The position numbers were made by a program, and so were the translations under genes. Below the pieces are notes generated by a model. That model was given only the letters and a program-made list of their open reading frames with translations, was not told where the DNA came from and did no database searches. From positions 7,440,001 through 7,504,000 of the forward strand of contig NZ_CP150302.1 in NCBI RefSeq assembly GCF_038051945.1: a stretch of DNA of 64,000 nt. The letters are read 5' to 3'. Positions 1 through 8,682 of the stretch are shown here, piece after piece. The first letter of the stretch is position 1. Each line of letters opens with the position of its first letter. The DNA is from Paenibacillus sp. FSL H3-0469 (lineage in GTDB: Bacteria; Bacillota; Bacilli; Paenibacillales; Paenibacillaceae).

Positions 1-2
1 GC

Positions 3-911
3 TTCGGGGCCTCTTCACTGGGCAGCGTGTTCCGGGAGGTCCCGAAGGATGAGGCCATCCTTACGGTTCATACGGCGATTGATCTGGGGATTAACCTCAT
101 TGACGTCTCCCCATATTACGGTCTGATGAAAGCGGAAACGGTGCTGGGCGAGGCGCTGCAGACGGTACCGCGTGACAAGTATATTCTGAGCACTAAGGCC
201 GGGCGTTACGGGTCAGATGAATTTGACTTCTCCAGAGAGCGGATCTTCCGCAGCGCGGAAGAGAGCATGGGCAGACTGGGCACGGATTACCTGGATATTC
301 TGCTGCTGCATGATGTTGAATTCGGCTCGCTTACGCAGGTGATGGAGGAGGGAATTCCGGCGCTGGAAGAGCTGAAGCAAGCAGGCAAAATCCGTTACTT
401 CGGTGTCAGCGGCCTGCCGCTGAGTGTGTTCGAGAAGGTGCTGCCGCAGACCAAGCTGGATGTCATTCTGTCCTATTGCCATTATTCGCTCAACGATACT
501 ACGCTGCTCCAGCTCCTTCCGCTGCTGGAGGAGAGCGGCACAGGGCTGATGAATGCGTCGCCTATCTCGATGGGTCTGCTCAGCAACCGCAAGGTGCCGG
601 ACTGGCATCCGGCAAGTGCGGAGATTCAAGCCGCGTGTCAGCGCGCCGCTGAGTATTGCAGAGACAAGGGCAAAGACATCGCCAAACTGGCGGTCCAGTT
701 CTCCACGGCGAACGAGCAGATTCCAACCACCTTGGTCAGCACGGCGACACCGGCTAATATCCGCAACAATATTAAGTGGACCGAGGAGCCCATAGATCAA
801 CAATTACTGGCAGAAGTGCGCGATATTCTGAAGCCGATCGACGGTGCAACCTGGCCGAGCGGCCGGGCAGAATGGAACGAAGCATCTGGCCGGAACGGGG
901 AGCGCTTATAA
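3..911 (+). CDS. aldo/keto reductase, 5' end outside window (probable L-fucose/aldose 1-dehydrogenase)
   Basis: Left-truncated aldo/keto reductase. The frame is open from the window edge, and residues before the first in-frame GTG (position 27) already read like the family's first strand (FGASSLGSVF), so the real start is outside. The AKR catalytic tetrad is visible: Asp in NLIDVSPYYG, Tyr in PYYG, Lys in STKAGRYG and His in LLLHDVEFG. Members of this group oxidise free aldoses such as L-fucose, L-galactose or D-threo-aldoses with NAD(P)+ to lactones in the cytoplasm. The stop overlaps the next ATG (TAATG, 909-913), so the two genes are probably translationally coupled, and an alpha-L-fucosidase follows. 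That context is what suggests L-fucose; the substrate is inference. Confidence 0.85.
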   Translation, partial: FGASSLGSVFREVPKDEAILTVHTAIDLGINLIDVSPYYGLMKAETVLGEALQTVPRDKYILSTKAGRYGSDEFDFSRERIFRSAEESMGRLGTDYLDILLLHDVEFGSLTQVMEEGIPALEELKQAGKIRYFGVSGLPLSVFEKVLPQTKLDVILSYCHYSLNDTTLLQLLPLLEESGTGLMNASPISMGLLSNRKVPDWHPASAEIQAACQRAAEYCRDKGKDIAKLAVQFSTANEQIPTTLVSTATPANIRNNIKWTEEPIDQQLLAEVRDILKPIDGATWPSGRAEWNEASGRNGERL

Positions 912-1930
912 TGAAGGGAATTATTTGTGAGGAAGTCGGTAAGTTCGTATTCCGCGAGGATCTGCCGGAGCCGGAGCTGGTGGACGGGGAAGCAGTTGTA
1001 AGCATCCGCCGTATCGGCATCTGCGGGACAGATCTGCACGCTTACCGGGGGAACCAGCCTTATTTCACTTATCCGCGTGTGCTGGGGCATGAGCTGTCCG
1101 GGATTATTGAGCGCATTGGCGACAACCCGCAAGGGCTAAAGGCCGGTGACCAGGTCAGTGTCATTCCGTATCTGCATTGCGGAGAATGCCGGGCTTGTCT
1201 GAGCGGTAAAACGAATTGCTGCCAGAAAATGAGAGTGTTCGGTGTTCATCTGGACGGCGGGATGCGGGAACGGGTGAGTCTGCCTGTAGGCAATCTGCTG
1301 AAGACAGACGGGCTGACGCTGGATCAGGCGGCCATGCTGGAGCCGCTGGCGATTGGTGCCCATGCGGTTCGGCGCTCCGGTGTCGGCGCTGGAGATCAGG
1401 TGCTGGTGATCGGCGCAGGTCCGATTGGGCTGGGCGTAATGGCGATGGCCCGGTACGCCGGGGCGAAGGTGATTGCGATGGACGTTAACGATGAACGTCT
1501 GGCCTTCTGTAAGGGCTGGGCGCAGGCGGAGCATACGGTAAGCGCGTTGAAGGAGCCGAAGGAACAGCTGTCGGCGTTGACGGAGGGCAACTTCCTGCCG
1601 CATGTTATTGATTCCACAGGCAACATTTCCTCTATGGAAGGGGCTTTCGGACTGGTTGGACATGGCGGTACATTGACTTATGTCGGCTTGGTCAAAGGGA
1701 ACATTACCTTTAGTGACCCCGATTTCCATGCCCGTGAGATGACGGTGCAGGGCAGCAGAAATGCGACCCGCGAGGACTTCGAACAGGTGATTAGCGCCAT
1801 TAGAGACGGTTACATTGATGTGGACCGCTATATTTCCCACCGCTGCTCTTTCGGGGAGATGACCCTGCAGTTCGAGAGCTGGCTGAATCCTGAGTCCAAG
1901 GTAATCAAGGCATTGGTGGAACTGAATTAA
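911..1930 (+). CDS. zinc-dependent medium-chain alcohol dehydrogenase (sugar-acid/sugar oxidation)
   Basis: A 339-residue zinc alcohol dehydrogenase of the MDR superfamily. Catalytic-zinc ligands appear as Cys in RIGICGTDLH and His-Glu in VLGHELSG. The structural-zinc cysteines follow in HCGECRACLSGKTNC. The Rossmann nucleotide-binding turn is GAGPIGLG near residue 180, ending with an acidic residue in IAMDVN that suggests NAD. An upstream GTG-type extension is in frame to 776, but ATG 911 gives the family's usual N-terminus and overlaps the reductase stop by one base. The protein resembles L-galactonate-5-dehydrogenases of the LgoD type. With the upstream reductase and downstream fucosidase, a role in oxidising fuconate or galactonate is a reasonable inference; exact substrate unknown. 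Confidence 0.88.
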   Translation: MKGIICEEVGKFVFREDLPEPELVDGEAVVSIRRIGICGTDLHAYRGNQPYFTYPRVLGHELSGIIERIGDNPQGLKAGDQVSVIPYLHCGECRACLSGKTNCCQKMRVFGVHLDGGMRERVSLPVGNLLKTDGLTLDQAAMLEPLAIGAHAVRRSGVGAGDQVLVIGAGPIGLGVMAMARYAGAKVIAMDVNDERLAFCKGWAQAEHTVSALKEPKEQLSALTEGNFLPHVIDSTGNISSMEGAFGLVGHGGTLTYVGLVKGNITFSDPDFHAREMTVQGSRNATREDFEQVISAIRDGYIDVDRYISHRCSFGEMTLQFESWLNPESKVIKALVELN

Positions 1931-1951
1931 CTGCGAAGGAGCGGAAAAGCG

Positions 1952-4198
1952 ATGACAAGCACAAAACAGAGCCAGCGGTTATGGTACACGGAGCCGGCAC
2001 AGGAATGGAATGAGGCACTGCCGGTCGGTAACGGCAGGCTGGGAGCGATGATCTTTGGCAGGGTAGCTGAGGAAAAGCTCCAGCTCAATGAGGATTCCGT
2101 GTGGTACGGAGGTCCGCGTGACCGCAACAATGAAGATGCGCTGCCCCACTTGCCGAAGCTCCGCCAGCTGATTCTGGAAGGCAAGCTGCGGGAGGCGGAA
2201 GAGCTGGCAGCCATGACGATGGTGGGGCTGCCGGAAGCACAGCGCCATTATCTGCCGCTTGGCGACCTGCTGCTGTCATTCGCCGGACATGAGCAGCCTG
2301 CTGAGGACTATCAGCGGGAGCTTGATCTCGAATCCGGCGTATCCCGGGTGAGTTATGTGACCGGCGGGGTCCGGTATACCCGTGAGCTATTCGCCAGCTA
2401 CCCGGATCAAGCTATCGTGGTGCGGATTACCTCTGACCGGAAGAACGCAATCTCCCTGAAGGCCAGGTTTAACCGCCAGAACTGGAGAATGCTGGAGAAG
2501 ACCGAGAAATGGAATGACAGCGGGCTGGTGATGGGCGGAGAATGCGGCGGGCGCGGGGGCAGCTCCTTCGCTGCTGCATTGAAGGCCGTCACGCAAGACG
2601 GAACCTGCCGCAATATCGGCGAATATGTGCTGGTGGAGGGGGCAAGCTCGGTTACATTGCTGTTTGCCGCAGGAACCACATTCCGCTATCCCGATCCGGC
2701 GCTGTATGCCAAGCGGCAGTTGGAGGCCTTGACTATGGTGCCTTATGAGGAACTGCTCGCCCGCCATGTTGCGGATTACCGCAGCTTGTACGGCCGGACC
2801 TCGCTGACGCTCCCGATGAACCCGGAGCTGAGCGGACTGCCAACCAGTGAACGGCTAAATCGGTTCCGGCAGGGGGGAGAAGACCACGGACTGATCTCGA
2901 CTTATTTTCAATATGGCCGTTATCTGCTGATCGCCTCCAGCCGTCCTGGCTCCTTGCCTGCGAATCTGCAAGGCATCTGGAATGACAGCTTCACCCCGGC
3001 GTGGGACAGCAAATTCACGATTAACATTAACGCACAAATGAATTACTGGCCGGCAGAACTCTGCAATCTGGCGGAATGCCATGAGCCGCTGTTCGATCTG
3101 ATCGAACGGATGCGTGAGCCTGGACGGGTGACTGCGAAGGTCATGTATGGCTGCGGCGGCTTCACGGCACACCACAATACGGATATCTGGGCAGATACTG
3201 CGCCTCAGGATACGTATTTGCCAGCATCGTTCTGGCCGTTGGGAGCAGCTTGGCTGTGTCTGCATATGTGGGAGCATTACCGGTTCGGCCAGGACCGCCA
3301 GTATCTGGCGAATGCCTACGATACGATGAAGGAATCTGCACAGTTCCTGTTGGATTACCTGATAGAGGATGAGTCGGGCCGTCTGATTACCTGCCCGTCC
3401 GTCTCGCCGGAGAACACGTATCAGCTGCCCGGCGGAGAATCGGGCGTGCTGTGCGCAGGAGCTTCTATGGACTTCCAGATCATTGAAGCCCTGTTCAAGG
3501 CCTGTGTCCAGAGCTCGGAGATTATCGGGCGGGACGAGTCATTCCGCGAAGAACTCCGTTCAGCGCTGGACCGTTTGCCGGGGCCACAGATCGGTAAATA
3601 CGGGCAGATTCAGGAATGGATGGAGGATTACGAAGAGGTAGAGCCGGGGCACCGGCATATTTCGCATCTGTTCGCGCTGTATCCGGGGGATGCCTTCACG
3701 GTGGAGCATACGCCAGAGCTGGCAGCAGCAGCCCGTACGACGCTGGAACGCAGACTTGCCAGCGGCGGCGGACATACCGGCTGGAGCCGGGCCTGGATCA
3801 TTAACTTCTGGGCCAGACTGCAGGATGAGGGTAAGGCTTATACGAATGTACGGGCGCTGCTGGAGCACTCCACCTTGCCGAATCTATTTGACAACCATCC
3901 GCCGTTCCAGATTGACGGGAACTTCGGAGGAACAGCAGGTATCGCGGAGATGTTGCTGCAGAGTCATACAGATAGGATCAGACTGCTGCCTGCATTGCCT
4001 GCCGACTGGAACGAGGGCAGTGTCAAGGGACTGCGGGCTAGAGGCGGCTATACCCTCGATTTCTCTTGGAGCGGTGGACTGGTTACGGAAGCAGTGGTAA
4101 CATGTACCGTATCCGGCCCTTGCCGGCTCGAAGGTCCGGGACTGGATACGGTGTCGTTCGCAGGAGAAGCGGGAAGCTCGTATACATTCACCCGCTGA
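1952..4198 (+). CDS. GH95 alpha-L-fucosidase/alpha-L-galactosidase, cytoplasmic
   Basis: A 748-residue glycoside hydrolase of family 95, an inverting enzyme that removes terminal alpha-1,2-L-fucose (some members prefer L-galactose) from xyloglucan or other glycans. The family N-terminal beta domain opens with LWYTEPAQEWNEALPVGNGR. The (alpha/alpha)6 core carries the characteristic NININAQMNYWPAE strand with its paired Asn, the SPENTY motif (Glu487, matching the general acid) and FQIDGNFGG (Asp655). No signal peptide is present, so it acts on imported oligosaccharides. A GAAGGAG ribosome site lies at about 1935, and the gene follows the dehydrogenase by 21 bases in the same operon. Together the three genes look like a route that releases L-fucose and oxidises it without phosphorylation. 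Confidence 0.93.
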   Translation: MTSTKQSQRLWYTEPAQEWNEALPVGNGRLGAMIFGRVAEEKLQLNEDSVWYGGPRDRNNEDALPHLPKLRQLILEGKLREAEELAAMTMVGLPEAQRHYLPLGDLLLSFAGHEQPAEDYQRELDLESGVSRVSYVTGGVRYTRELFASYPDQAIVVRITSDRKNAISLKARFNRQNWRMLEKTEKWNDSGLVMGGECGGRGGSSFAAALKAVTQDGTCRNIGEYVLVEGASSVTLLFAAGTTFRYPDPALYAKRQLEALTMVPYEELLARHVADYRSLYGRTSLTLPMNPELSGLPTSERLNRFRQGGEDHGLISTYFQYGRYLLIASSRPGSLPANLQGIWNDSFTPAWDSKFTININAQMNYWPAELCNLAECHEPLFDLIERMREPGRVTAKVMYGCGGFTAHHNTDIWADTAPQDTYLPASFWPLGAAWLCLHMWEHYRFGQDRQYLANAYDTMKESAQFLLDYLIEDESGRLITCPSVSPENTYQLPGGESGVLCAGASMDFQIIEALFKACVQSSEIIGRDESFREELRSALDRLPGPQIGKYGQIQEWMEDYEEVEPGHRHISHLFALYPGDAFTVEHTPELAAAARTTLERRLASGGGHTGWSRAWIINFWARLQDEGKAYTNVRALLEHSTLPNLFDNHPPFQIDGNFGGTAGIAEMLLQSHTDRIRLLPALPADWNEGSVKGLRARGGYTLDFSWSGGLVTEAVVTCTVSGPCRLEGPGLDTVSFAGEAGSSYTFTR

Positions 4199-4247
4199 GG
4201 CTGAATAGCAGGCTGTGCGGTTGACGAATACTATAAGATAGTACACT

Positions 4248-4276
4248 GGGATTGGCGCATTTGCGTCAATCCCTTT
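4248..4276 (+). terminator. Rho-independent terminator after the fucosidase operon
   Basis: GGGATTGGCGC (4248-4258) pairs with GCGTCAATCCC (4263-4273), with one G-U pair and an ATTT loop, and is followed by a short T run. It ends the operon of the reductase, dehydrogenase and fucosidase. The first 51-base palindrome array starts 36 bases downstream. Confidence 0.75.
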
Positions 4277-4311
4277 CTGCTGTGGTTGGTTTGAACGTCG
4301 AGCGCGGACCG

Positions 4312-4439
4312 AATGTAATCGAAAAACCGATTACATTGCACAGCGCGGGGACGAGCGGAGCAAATGTAATCGAAAAACCGATTACATTGCGCAGCGTGGA
4401 GGTGAGCGGAGCAAATGTAATCGAAAAACCGATTACATT
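4312..4439 (+). repeat. family-1 51-bp palindrome array, three copies
   Basis: Three identical 26-base dyads start at 4312, 4363 and 4414, exactly 51 bases apart. Each has arm AATGTAATCG, loop AAAAAC and arm CGATTACATT. The 25-base linkers between them are related but not identical (both end in GAGCGGAGCA). The loop is in the same orientation as in the arrays at 20.8 and 63.9 kb. No gene is recognised here; short frames through the array encode only a 17-residue period that follows from 51 being a multiple of three. Confidence 0.95.
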
Positions 4440-4494
4440 GCGCAGCGCAGTGGCGTAGGTGCGGGTGGGTGCGCAAGGGACGAGCCTGATGGTG

Positions 4495-4590
4495 AGGTGC
4501 ACAAGTGCCCCTGAATTCGCCGAAAGTAGGCCACCCGAGCAAATCAGGAGCACAAGTGCCCCTGATTCCGCTTTCATTCGCCGAAATCCA
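4495..4590 (+). repeat. family-2 51-bp dyad repeat, two copies
   Basis: Two copies of an 18-base dyad, AGGTGCACAAGTGCCCCT at 4495-4512 and AGGAGCACAAGTGCCCCT at 4546-4563, again 51 bases apart. Each copy is followed by a related ATTCGCCGAAA segment. The same 18-base core, inverted, forms the array at 41.4 kb. The rest of 4590-4730 holds a small hairpin (ACGGCA 4660-4665 with TGCCGT 4673-4678) and no recognisable gene. Confidence 0.85.
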
Positions 4591-4738
4591 CCTAACCCGA
4601 AAAGGACCTAAGCAGGCTCAACGCTACACTCAACGCCACACATAGCCAGCTCAGAAAGAACGGCAATTCCACTGCCGTGCTGCAAGCAACCGTTTTCTTT
4701 TTATGAATTTATAGGGGGGAAGACCTATATTCTATGAA

Positions 4739-4766
4739 TTGTAAGCGCATTCTGAAAACGTATAAT
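4739..4766 (+). promoter_or_regulatory. sigma-A type promoter overlapped by a cre site, ahead of ABC transporter 1
   Basis: TTGTAA (4739-4744), a 16-base spacer and TATAAT (4761-4766) form a promoter 64 bases upstream of the binding-protein gene. The bases 4739-4753 (TTGTAAGCGCATTCT) fit the catabolite-responsive element consensus WTGNAANCGNWNNCW at every fixed position and cover the -35 box. CcpA binding here would block polymerase when preferred sugars are present. The promoter assignment is inference from sequence. Confidence 0.7.
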
Positions 4767-4830
4767 TAAAGTTGTCACCAGGAGAAATTAGAAGCATAAG
4801 CGATTAGCCAAAAAGGGGAGGCATAACAAC

Positions 4831-6528
4831 ATGCACAAAACGGCAAAACGTTCAGCAGCAGCCGCTGCGGCCGGTGTATTAGCACTCACACTGGCACTGA
4901 CAGGCTGTGGATCAAGCAATAACACCAGCAACACCGGAAGTAAGGATACCGGAGGCAAGGAACCCGCCACTGGAACTAACGCCAGCCCGGCAGCAGCCGG
5001 AGACGACACGGCTCCCGTAACGTTCTCGGTATTCATGAATGGTCCCGGACAACAGCCAACGCCTGACAATAAGCTTCTGAAGCTGATCAAAGACGAGACT
5101 GGAATCACCTTCAACCAGGAATTCCTGGTCGGCGACCTGCAGCAGAAGCTCGGGGTCATGATTGCCGGGGGCGATTACCCGGACATCCTGTCGGGTGACG
5201 ACAAATTAATCAATGCCAAGGCATACATTCCGCTTGAGGATCTGATTGAGAAATACGCTCCTAACCTGAAGAAGCATTACGGTGCGGTCTGGAACCAGAT
5301 CAAGGATGAGAGTGACGGCCACATTTACGTACTGCCAAGCTATGGCGTTTATCAAGGTAAAATTACTGAGCCTACTTATCAGGGACCAGGCTTCTGGCTG
5401 CAAAAAGGCGTGCTTGAGGAAATGGGCTACCCTACTCCTAAGACCCTGGATGAGTACTTCGACATCATTGCCAAATATAAAGAAAAACACCCGGATATGA
5501 TCGGATTCGAATCCCTCAACTTCGACTGGCGCGTGTTCCCGCTGCAGAATCCCCCAGAGCATCTGTCGGGGCATCCGAATGACGGGGCCGTTATTGTAGA
5601 TAACAATGTAGCACAGATTTTTGCCGATAAGGATATCTCCAAGACTTACTACAAGAAGCTCAATGATATCAACGCTCAGGGCCTCATGGATAAAGAAGCC
5701 TTCGTACAGAACTATGACCAGTATCTGGCCAAGGTTGCAAGCGGCAAGGTCATCGGGATGTTTGACCAGCACTGGAACTTCCAGGACGGCGAGAAATCCC
5801 TAATCTCTCAAGGCAAGCTGGAAAATACGTATATCGGCTTCCCTCTGCTCTATCCGGGCGCAGAAGAATGGTATCGTGACCGTGGAGCGGTCGGTACTAA
5901 CCGCGGATTCGGAATTTCAATCAATGCCAAGGACCCTGTCCGCATTATCAAATTCTGGGATAAGATGATTACCGAGGATTGGCAGAAGACGCTTCAATGG
6001 GGCGTGAAAGGCGAAGATTATGAAGTGAACGCAGACGGTTCCTTCTACCGTACGCCTGAGCAACGGGCCAATGCAGATCAGACCAGCTGGCAGGTAGCTA
6101 ACAAAATCTCAGGGATGTTCGGTTACATGCCTAAGATTCAAGGTACGTACAGTGACGGTAACGCAGCAGATGCCGGTACACAGCCTCAGGAATTCTTCGA
6201 CAGCCTGAAGCCTTACGACCAGAAGATTCTGAAGGCGTACAACAAGAAATCATGGTCCGAATTCTTCAAAGAACCGAAAGAGAACAACATCTACTTCCCT
6301 GCGTATTCCATCGTGCTTAAGGATGGTTCACCAGCCCAGCTCGCACAGTCCAAACTGAATGACCTCATGATTAAGTATTTGCCGAAAGCTATTATGGCCA
6401 GCCCTGCTGAGTTCGACGGCGTGTGGCAGGATTATGTGGACAGAATCCACAAGCTGGACATCAAGGCCTACGAAGACCGGATGAATGAAGGCATTCAGCA
6501 GCGTATCGAAAAATGGAGCGTTAAATAA
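4831..6528 (+). CDS. extracellular sugar-binding lipoprotein, LplA type (ABC transporter 1)
   Basis: A 565-residue solute-binding lipoprotein of the large LplA/YtcQ-like class. The signal peptide has a positively charged start, an alanine-rich hydrophobic core and lipobox LTGC with the acylated Cys at residue 26, then a low-complexity Asn/Thr/Gly linker. The mature domain carries family features such as DNKLLKLIKDETGI and PDILSGDDKLINA. It should capture an oligosaccharide at the outer face of the membrane and deliver it to the two permeases downstream. A strong GGGGAGG site precedes ATG 4831. By position next to YesN/YesM regulators, a cytoplasmic GH10 and two GH43 enzymes, the likely ligand is a xylo- or arabinoxylo-oligosaccharide, as in Paenibacillus aldouronate clusters; that is inference. 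Confidence 0.9.
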   Translation: MHKTAKRSAAAAAAGVLALTLALTGCGSSNNTSNTGSKDTGGKEPATGTNASPAAAGDDTAPVTFSVFMNGPGQQPTPDNKLLKLIKDETGITFNQEFLVGDLQQKLGVMIAGGDYPDILSGDDKLINAKAYIPLEDLIEKYAPNLKKHYGAVWNQIKDESDGHIYVLPSYGVYQGKITEPTYQGPGFWLQKGVLEEMGYPTPKTLDEYFDIIAKYKEKHPDMIGFESLNFDWRVFPLQNPPEHLSGHPNDGAVIVDNNVAQIFADKDISKTYYKKLNDINAQGLMDKEAFVQNYDQYLAKVASGKVIGMFDQHWNFQDGEKSLISQGKLENTYIGFPLLYPGAEEWYRDRGAVGTNRGFGISINAKDPVRIIKFWDKMITEDWQKTLQWGVKGEDYEVNADGSFYRTPEQRANADQTSWQVANKISGMFGYMPKIQGTYSDGNAADAGTQPQEFFDSLKPYDQKILKAYNKKSWSEFFKEPKENNIYFPAYSIVLKDGSPAQLAQSKLNDLMIKYLPKAIMASPAEFDGVWQDYVDRIHKLDIKAYEDRMNEGIQQRIEKWSVK

Positions 6529-6548
6529 ACCATTTAATACAGAAATAG

Positions 6549-6573
6549 GAGCGGGAAATGCTGTTTCCCGCTC
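6549..6573 (+). terminator. stem-loop between binding protein and permease genes
   Basis: GAGCGGGAAA (6549-6558), loop TGCTG, TTTCCCGCTC (6564-6573): a perfect 10-bp stem directly after the binding-protein stop and lacking a long T run. Such hairpins commonly protect the upstream mRNA or terminate partially, so the binding protein is made in excess over its permeases. Comparable stems occupy the same place at 29475-29511 and 44068-44098. Confidence 0.65.
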
Positions 6574-6638
6574 TTCCTAAATAGGACTGCGTGAACAGGA
6601 CAACGTGGAGAGAATGATTTTTACAGGAGGGAAACAAC

Positions 6639-7625
6639 ATGTCTGATGCCGTACTGGACAAACAGGTCAAAAAACAGAAGACCCGAAAAAGCAAAATCGA
6701 TCCGGAAATCGGTGTGGAACTCAGCTGGAAAACACTGAAAACACAAAAACAGCTTATTTTTATGTCCGTGCCCATTGCACTCTATCTGATTATCTTCAAC
6801 TATGTTCCCATCTGGGGTTGGCTGATGGCCTTTCAGAATTACCGCCCGGCGGTGTCCTTTGGCCAGCAGGAATGGGTAGGTTTGCAGCAATTCAAATTTT
6901 TGTTCTCCGATGATACCTTTATGCTTGTACTTCGCAATACCATTGCCATGAGTTTTATTAACCTTGTACTGGGTACGGTTACGGCGATCGGTCTGGCTCT
7001 GCTGCTGAATGAGATCAAGCTCAAGTTCTTCAAGCGCGCGGTTCAGTCGATTTCCTATCTGCCGCACTTTCTGTCCATGGTTATCGCTGCGGGGATTGTA
7101 TCCACTTCACTCTCCATCGATGGCGGGATTGTCAATGTCGTTCTAATGAAGCTTCACCTGATTAAAGATCCGATTATGTGGCTCAGTGAAGGGAAATACT
7201 TCTGGGGCATCATCGGGGCGTCGAACGTGTGGAAAGAGGTGGGCTGGGGTACGATCATTTATCTGGCGGCCATTACCTCCATCGATCCTTCCTTGTACGA
7301 AGCAGCTTCCATTGACGGCGCGAAACGTTTTCAAAAGATGCGTTATATCACGCTTCCGGGAATTAAGGCTACATTCGTTATTTTGCTGATTATGAACATT
7401 GGACATATTCTGGATGCCGGCTTCGAGCTTCAATATCTGCTGGGCAACGGACTTACTGTGGACTATTCGCAAACCATTGATATCTTTGTAGTGAAGTATG
7501 GTCTGGCTATGGGTAACTACTCGCTGGCTACGGCCGCAGGGATCTTCAAAACGATTGTCAGTGTCATTCTCGTATTCATCGCAAACAATGTCGCAAAACG
7601 CCTCGGCGAAGAGCGATTACTATAG
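6639..7625 (+). CDS. sugar ABC transporter permease, LplB type (ABC transporter 1)
   Basis: A 328-residue inner-membrane permease with a charged cytoplasmic N-terminus of about 35 residues and roughly six membrane helices, the first around IFMSVPIALYLIIFNYVPI. The cytoplasmic coupling (EAA) loop reads YEAASIDGAKRFQKMRYITL followed by PG, which is where the ATPase docks. It should pair with the next gene product to form the channel for the substrate delivered by the lipoprotein at 4831. AGGAGGG precedes ATG 6639. No ATPase gene is present here or anywhere in the window, which fits the LplB family's use of a shared MsmX-like ATPase. High confidence for family, low for substrate. Confidence 0.93.
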   Translation: MSDAVLDKQVKKQKTRKSKIDPEIGVELSWKTLKTQKQLIFMSVPIALYLIIFNYVPIWGWLMAFQNYRPAVSFGQQEWVGLQQFKFLFSDDTFMLVLRNTIAMSFINLVLGTVTAIGLALLLNEIKLKFFKRAVQSISYLPHFLSMVIAAGIVSTSLSIDGGIVNVVLMKLHLIKDPIMWLSEGKYFWGIIGASNVWKEVGWGTIIYLAAITSIDPSLYEAASIDGAKRFQKMRYITLPGIKATFVILLIMNIGHILDAGFELQYLLGNGLTVDYSQTIDIFVVKYGLAMGNYSLATAAGIFKTIVSVILVFIANNVAKRLGEERLL

Positions 7626-7639
7626 AGGAGGAAGCCCAT

Positions 7640-8551
7640 ATGAAAGCCGGGACCAAAGGTTCAAGCCGGATTGAGCCGGTTGTATTTCATACCTTCAACA
7701 CGATATTTATGCTCTTTGTGGTTACTGTCACGCTCTATCCGTTCCTCCAGACGCTGGCGGTATCCTTCAATGACGGCAGTGACACGCTTACCGGGGGGAT
7801 CTACCTCTGGCCCCGTGTATGGACGCTGGAGAATTACCGGGCGGTCTTTATATCAGGAACAATCTATCATGCTGCATTTATCTCGGTATCCCGTACGATA
7901 ATTTCAACGGTGCTCGGTGTATTCCTTACAACGATGCTCGCTTATGCACTGGCGCAGCCGCAATATATTTTCCGCAAAAAGATCGGCCTGCTGTTCATCC
8001 TGACCATGTATTTCAATGCCGGACTGATTCCGAACTACTTCCTGATCAAGAATATGGGCCTGCTGCATAACTTCATGGTCTATATCCTGCCGAGTCTGGT
8101 CAGCGCGTTCAACCTGATTATCATGCGGACGTATATCCGCGGGCTTCCGTTCAGCCTTACCGAATCGGCGAAGATTGACGGGGCAGGAGAATTCAGAATT
8201 TTCTGGAAAATCATCTTCCCGCTCTGTACGCCTGTACTGGCAACTGTCGCACTGTTTATCGCGGTAGGCTCATGGAATTCCTGGTTTGACACATTCCTCT
8301 ATGCCTCCTCGGATATCAAGCTTAGCACGCTGCAATATGAAATGATGAAGATGCTCGGTTCCATTATGAGTGCGAACAATGATCCGTCGATGCTTGCGGG
8401 AGGCCAGAACAATCAGGTCCAGTCGCTGGTTACGCCAGCCTCCATGCGTGCAGCCATTACGATCGTTACAGCGGTTCCGATTCTGTTCGTCTACCCTTTC
8501 TTGCAGAAGTATTTCGTGGTAGGATTGAACCTGGGTAGCGTAAAAGAGTAA
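7640..8551 (+). CDS. sugar ABC transporter permease, LplC/YtcP type (ABC transporter 1)
   Basis: A 303-residue permease, partner of the LplB-type protein and separated from it by 14 bases. It has about six membrane helices starting with NTIFMLFVVTVTLYPFLQTL. Family marks are the strand ILTMYFNAGLIPNYFLIKN, the coupling loop ESAKIDGAGEFRIFWKIIFP and the C-terminal FLQKYFVVGLNLGSVKE. A GAGGAGG site sits just before ATG 7640. The last helix region ends a few residues from the stop, as usual. The operon ends here: a terminator follows at 8592-8619, before the regulator genes. Confidence 0.93.
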   Translation: MKAGTKGSSRIEPVVFHTFNTIFMLFVVTVTLYPFLQTLAVSFNDGSDTLTGGIYLWPRVWTLENYRAVFISGTIYHAAFISVSRTIISTVLGVFLTTMLAYALAQPQYIFRKKIGLLFILTMYFNAGLIPNYFLIKNMGLLHNFMVYILPSLVSAFNLIIMRTYIRGLPFSLTESAKIDGAGEFRIFWKIIFPLCTPVLATVALFIAVGSWNSWFDTFLYASSDIKLSTLQYEMMKMLGSIMSANNDPSMLAGGQNNQVQSLVTPASMRAAITIVTAVPILFVYPFLQKYFVVGLNLGSVKE

Positions 8552-8591
8552 TTGTCAATACGTATTATAGTAAGGAAAATATGTATACTAT

Positions 8592-8655
8592 AACCGTTTC
8601 GGGTGCAGCCGAAGCGGTTTCTCCTGTTCCATCATATGGAGTCCTGCCGGACTCC
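8592..8655 (+). terminator. terminator plus second hairpin between ABC transporter 1 and regulators
   Basis: AACCGTTTCGG (8592-8602) pairs with CCGAAGCGGTT (8609-8619) around a six-base loop and runs into TCTCCTGTT. A second perfect 7-bp hairpin, GGAGTCC-TGCC-GGACTCC, lies at 8638-8655, 27 bases before the regulator start. The first probably terminates or attenuates transport mRNA; the second could affect initiation at the regulator gene. Confidence 0.6.
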
Positions 8656-8682
8656 AACTACTTATATAAAGATGGTGATTCC

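Noticed and set aside
8581..8682. Longer N-terminus for the first response regulator
   Set aside because: The extra 34 residues precede the receiver's first strand and are encoded by terminator hairpins.
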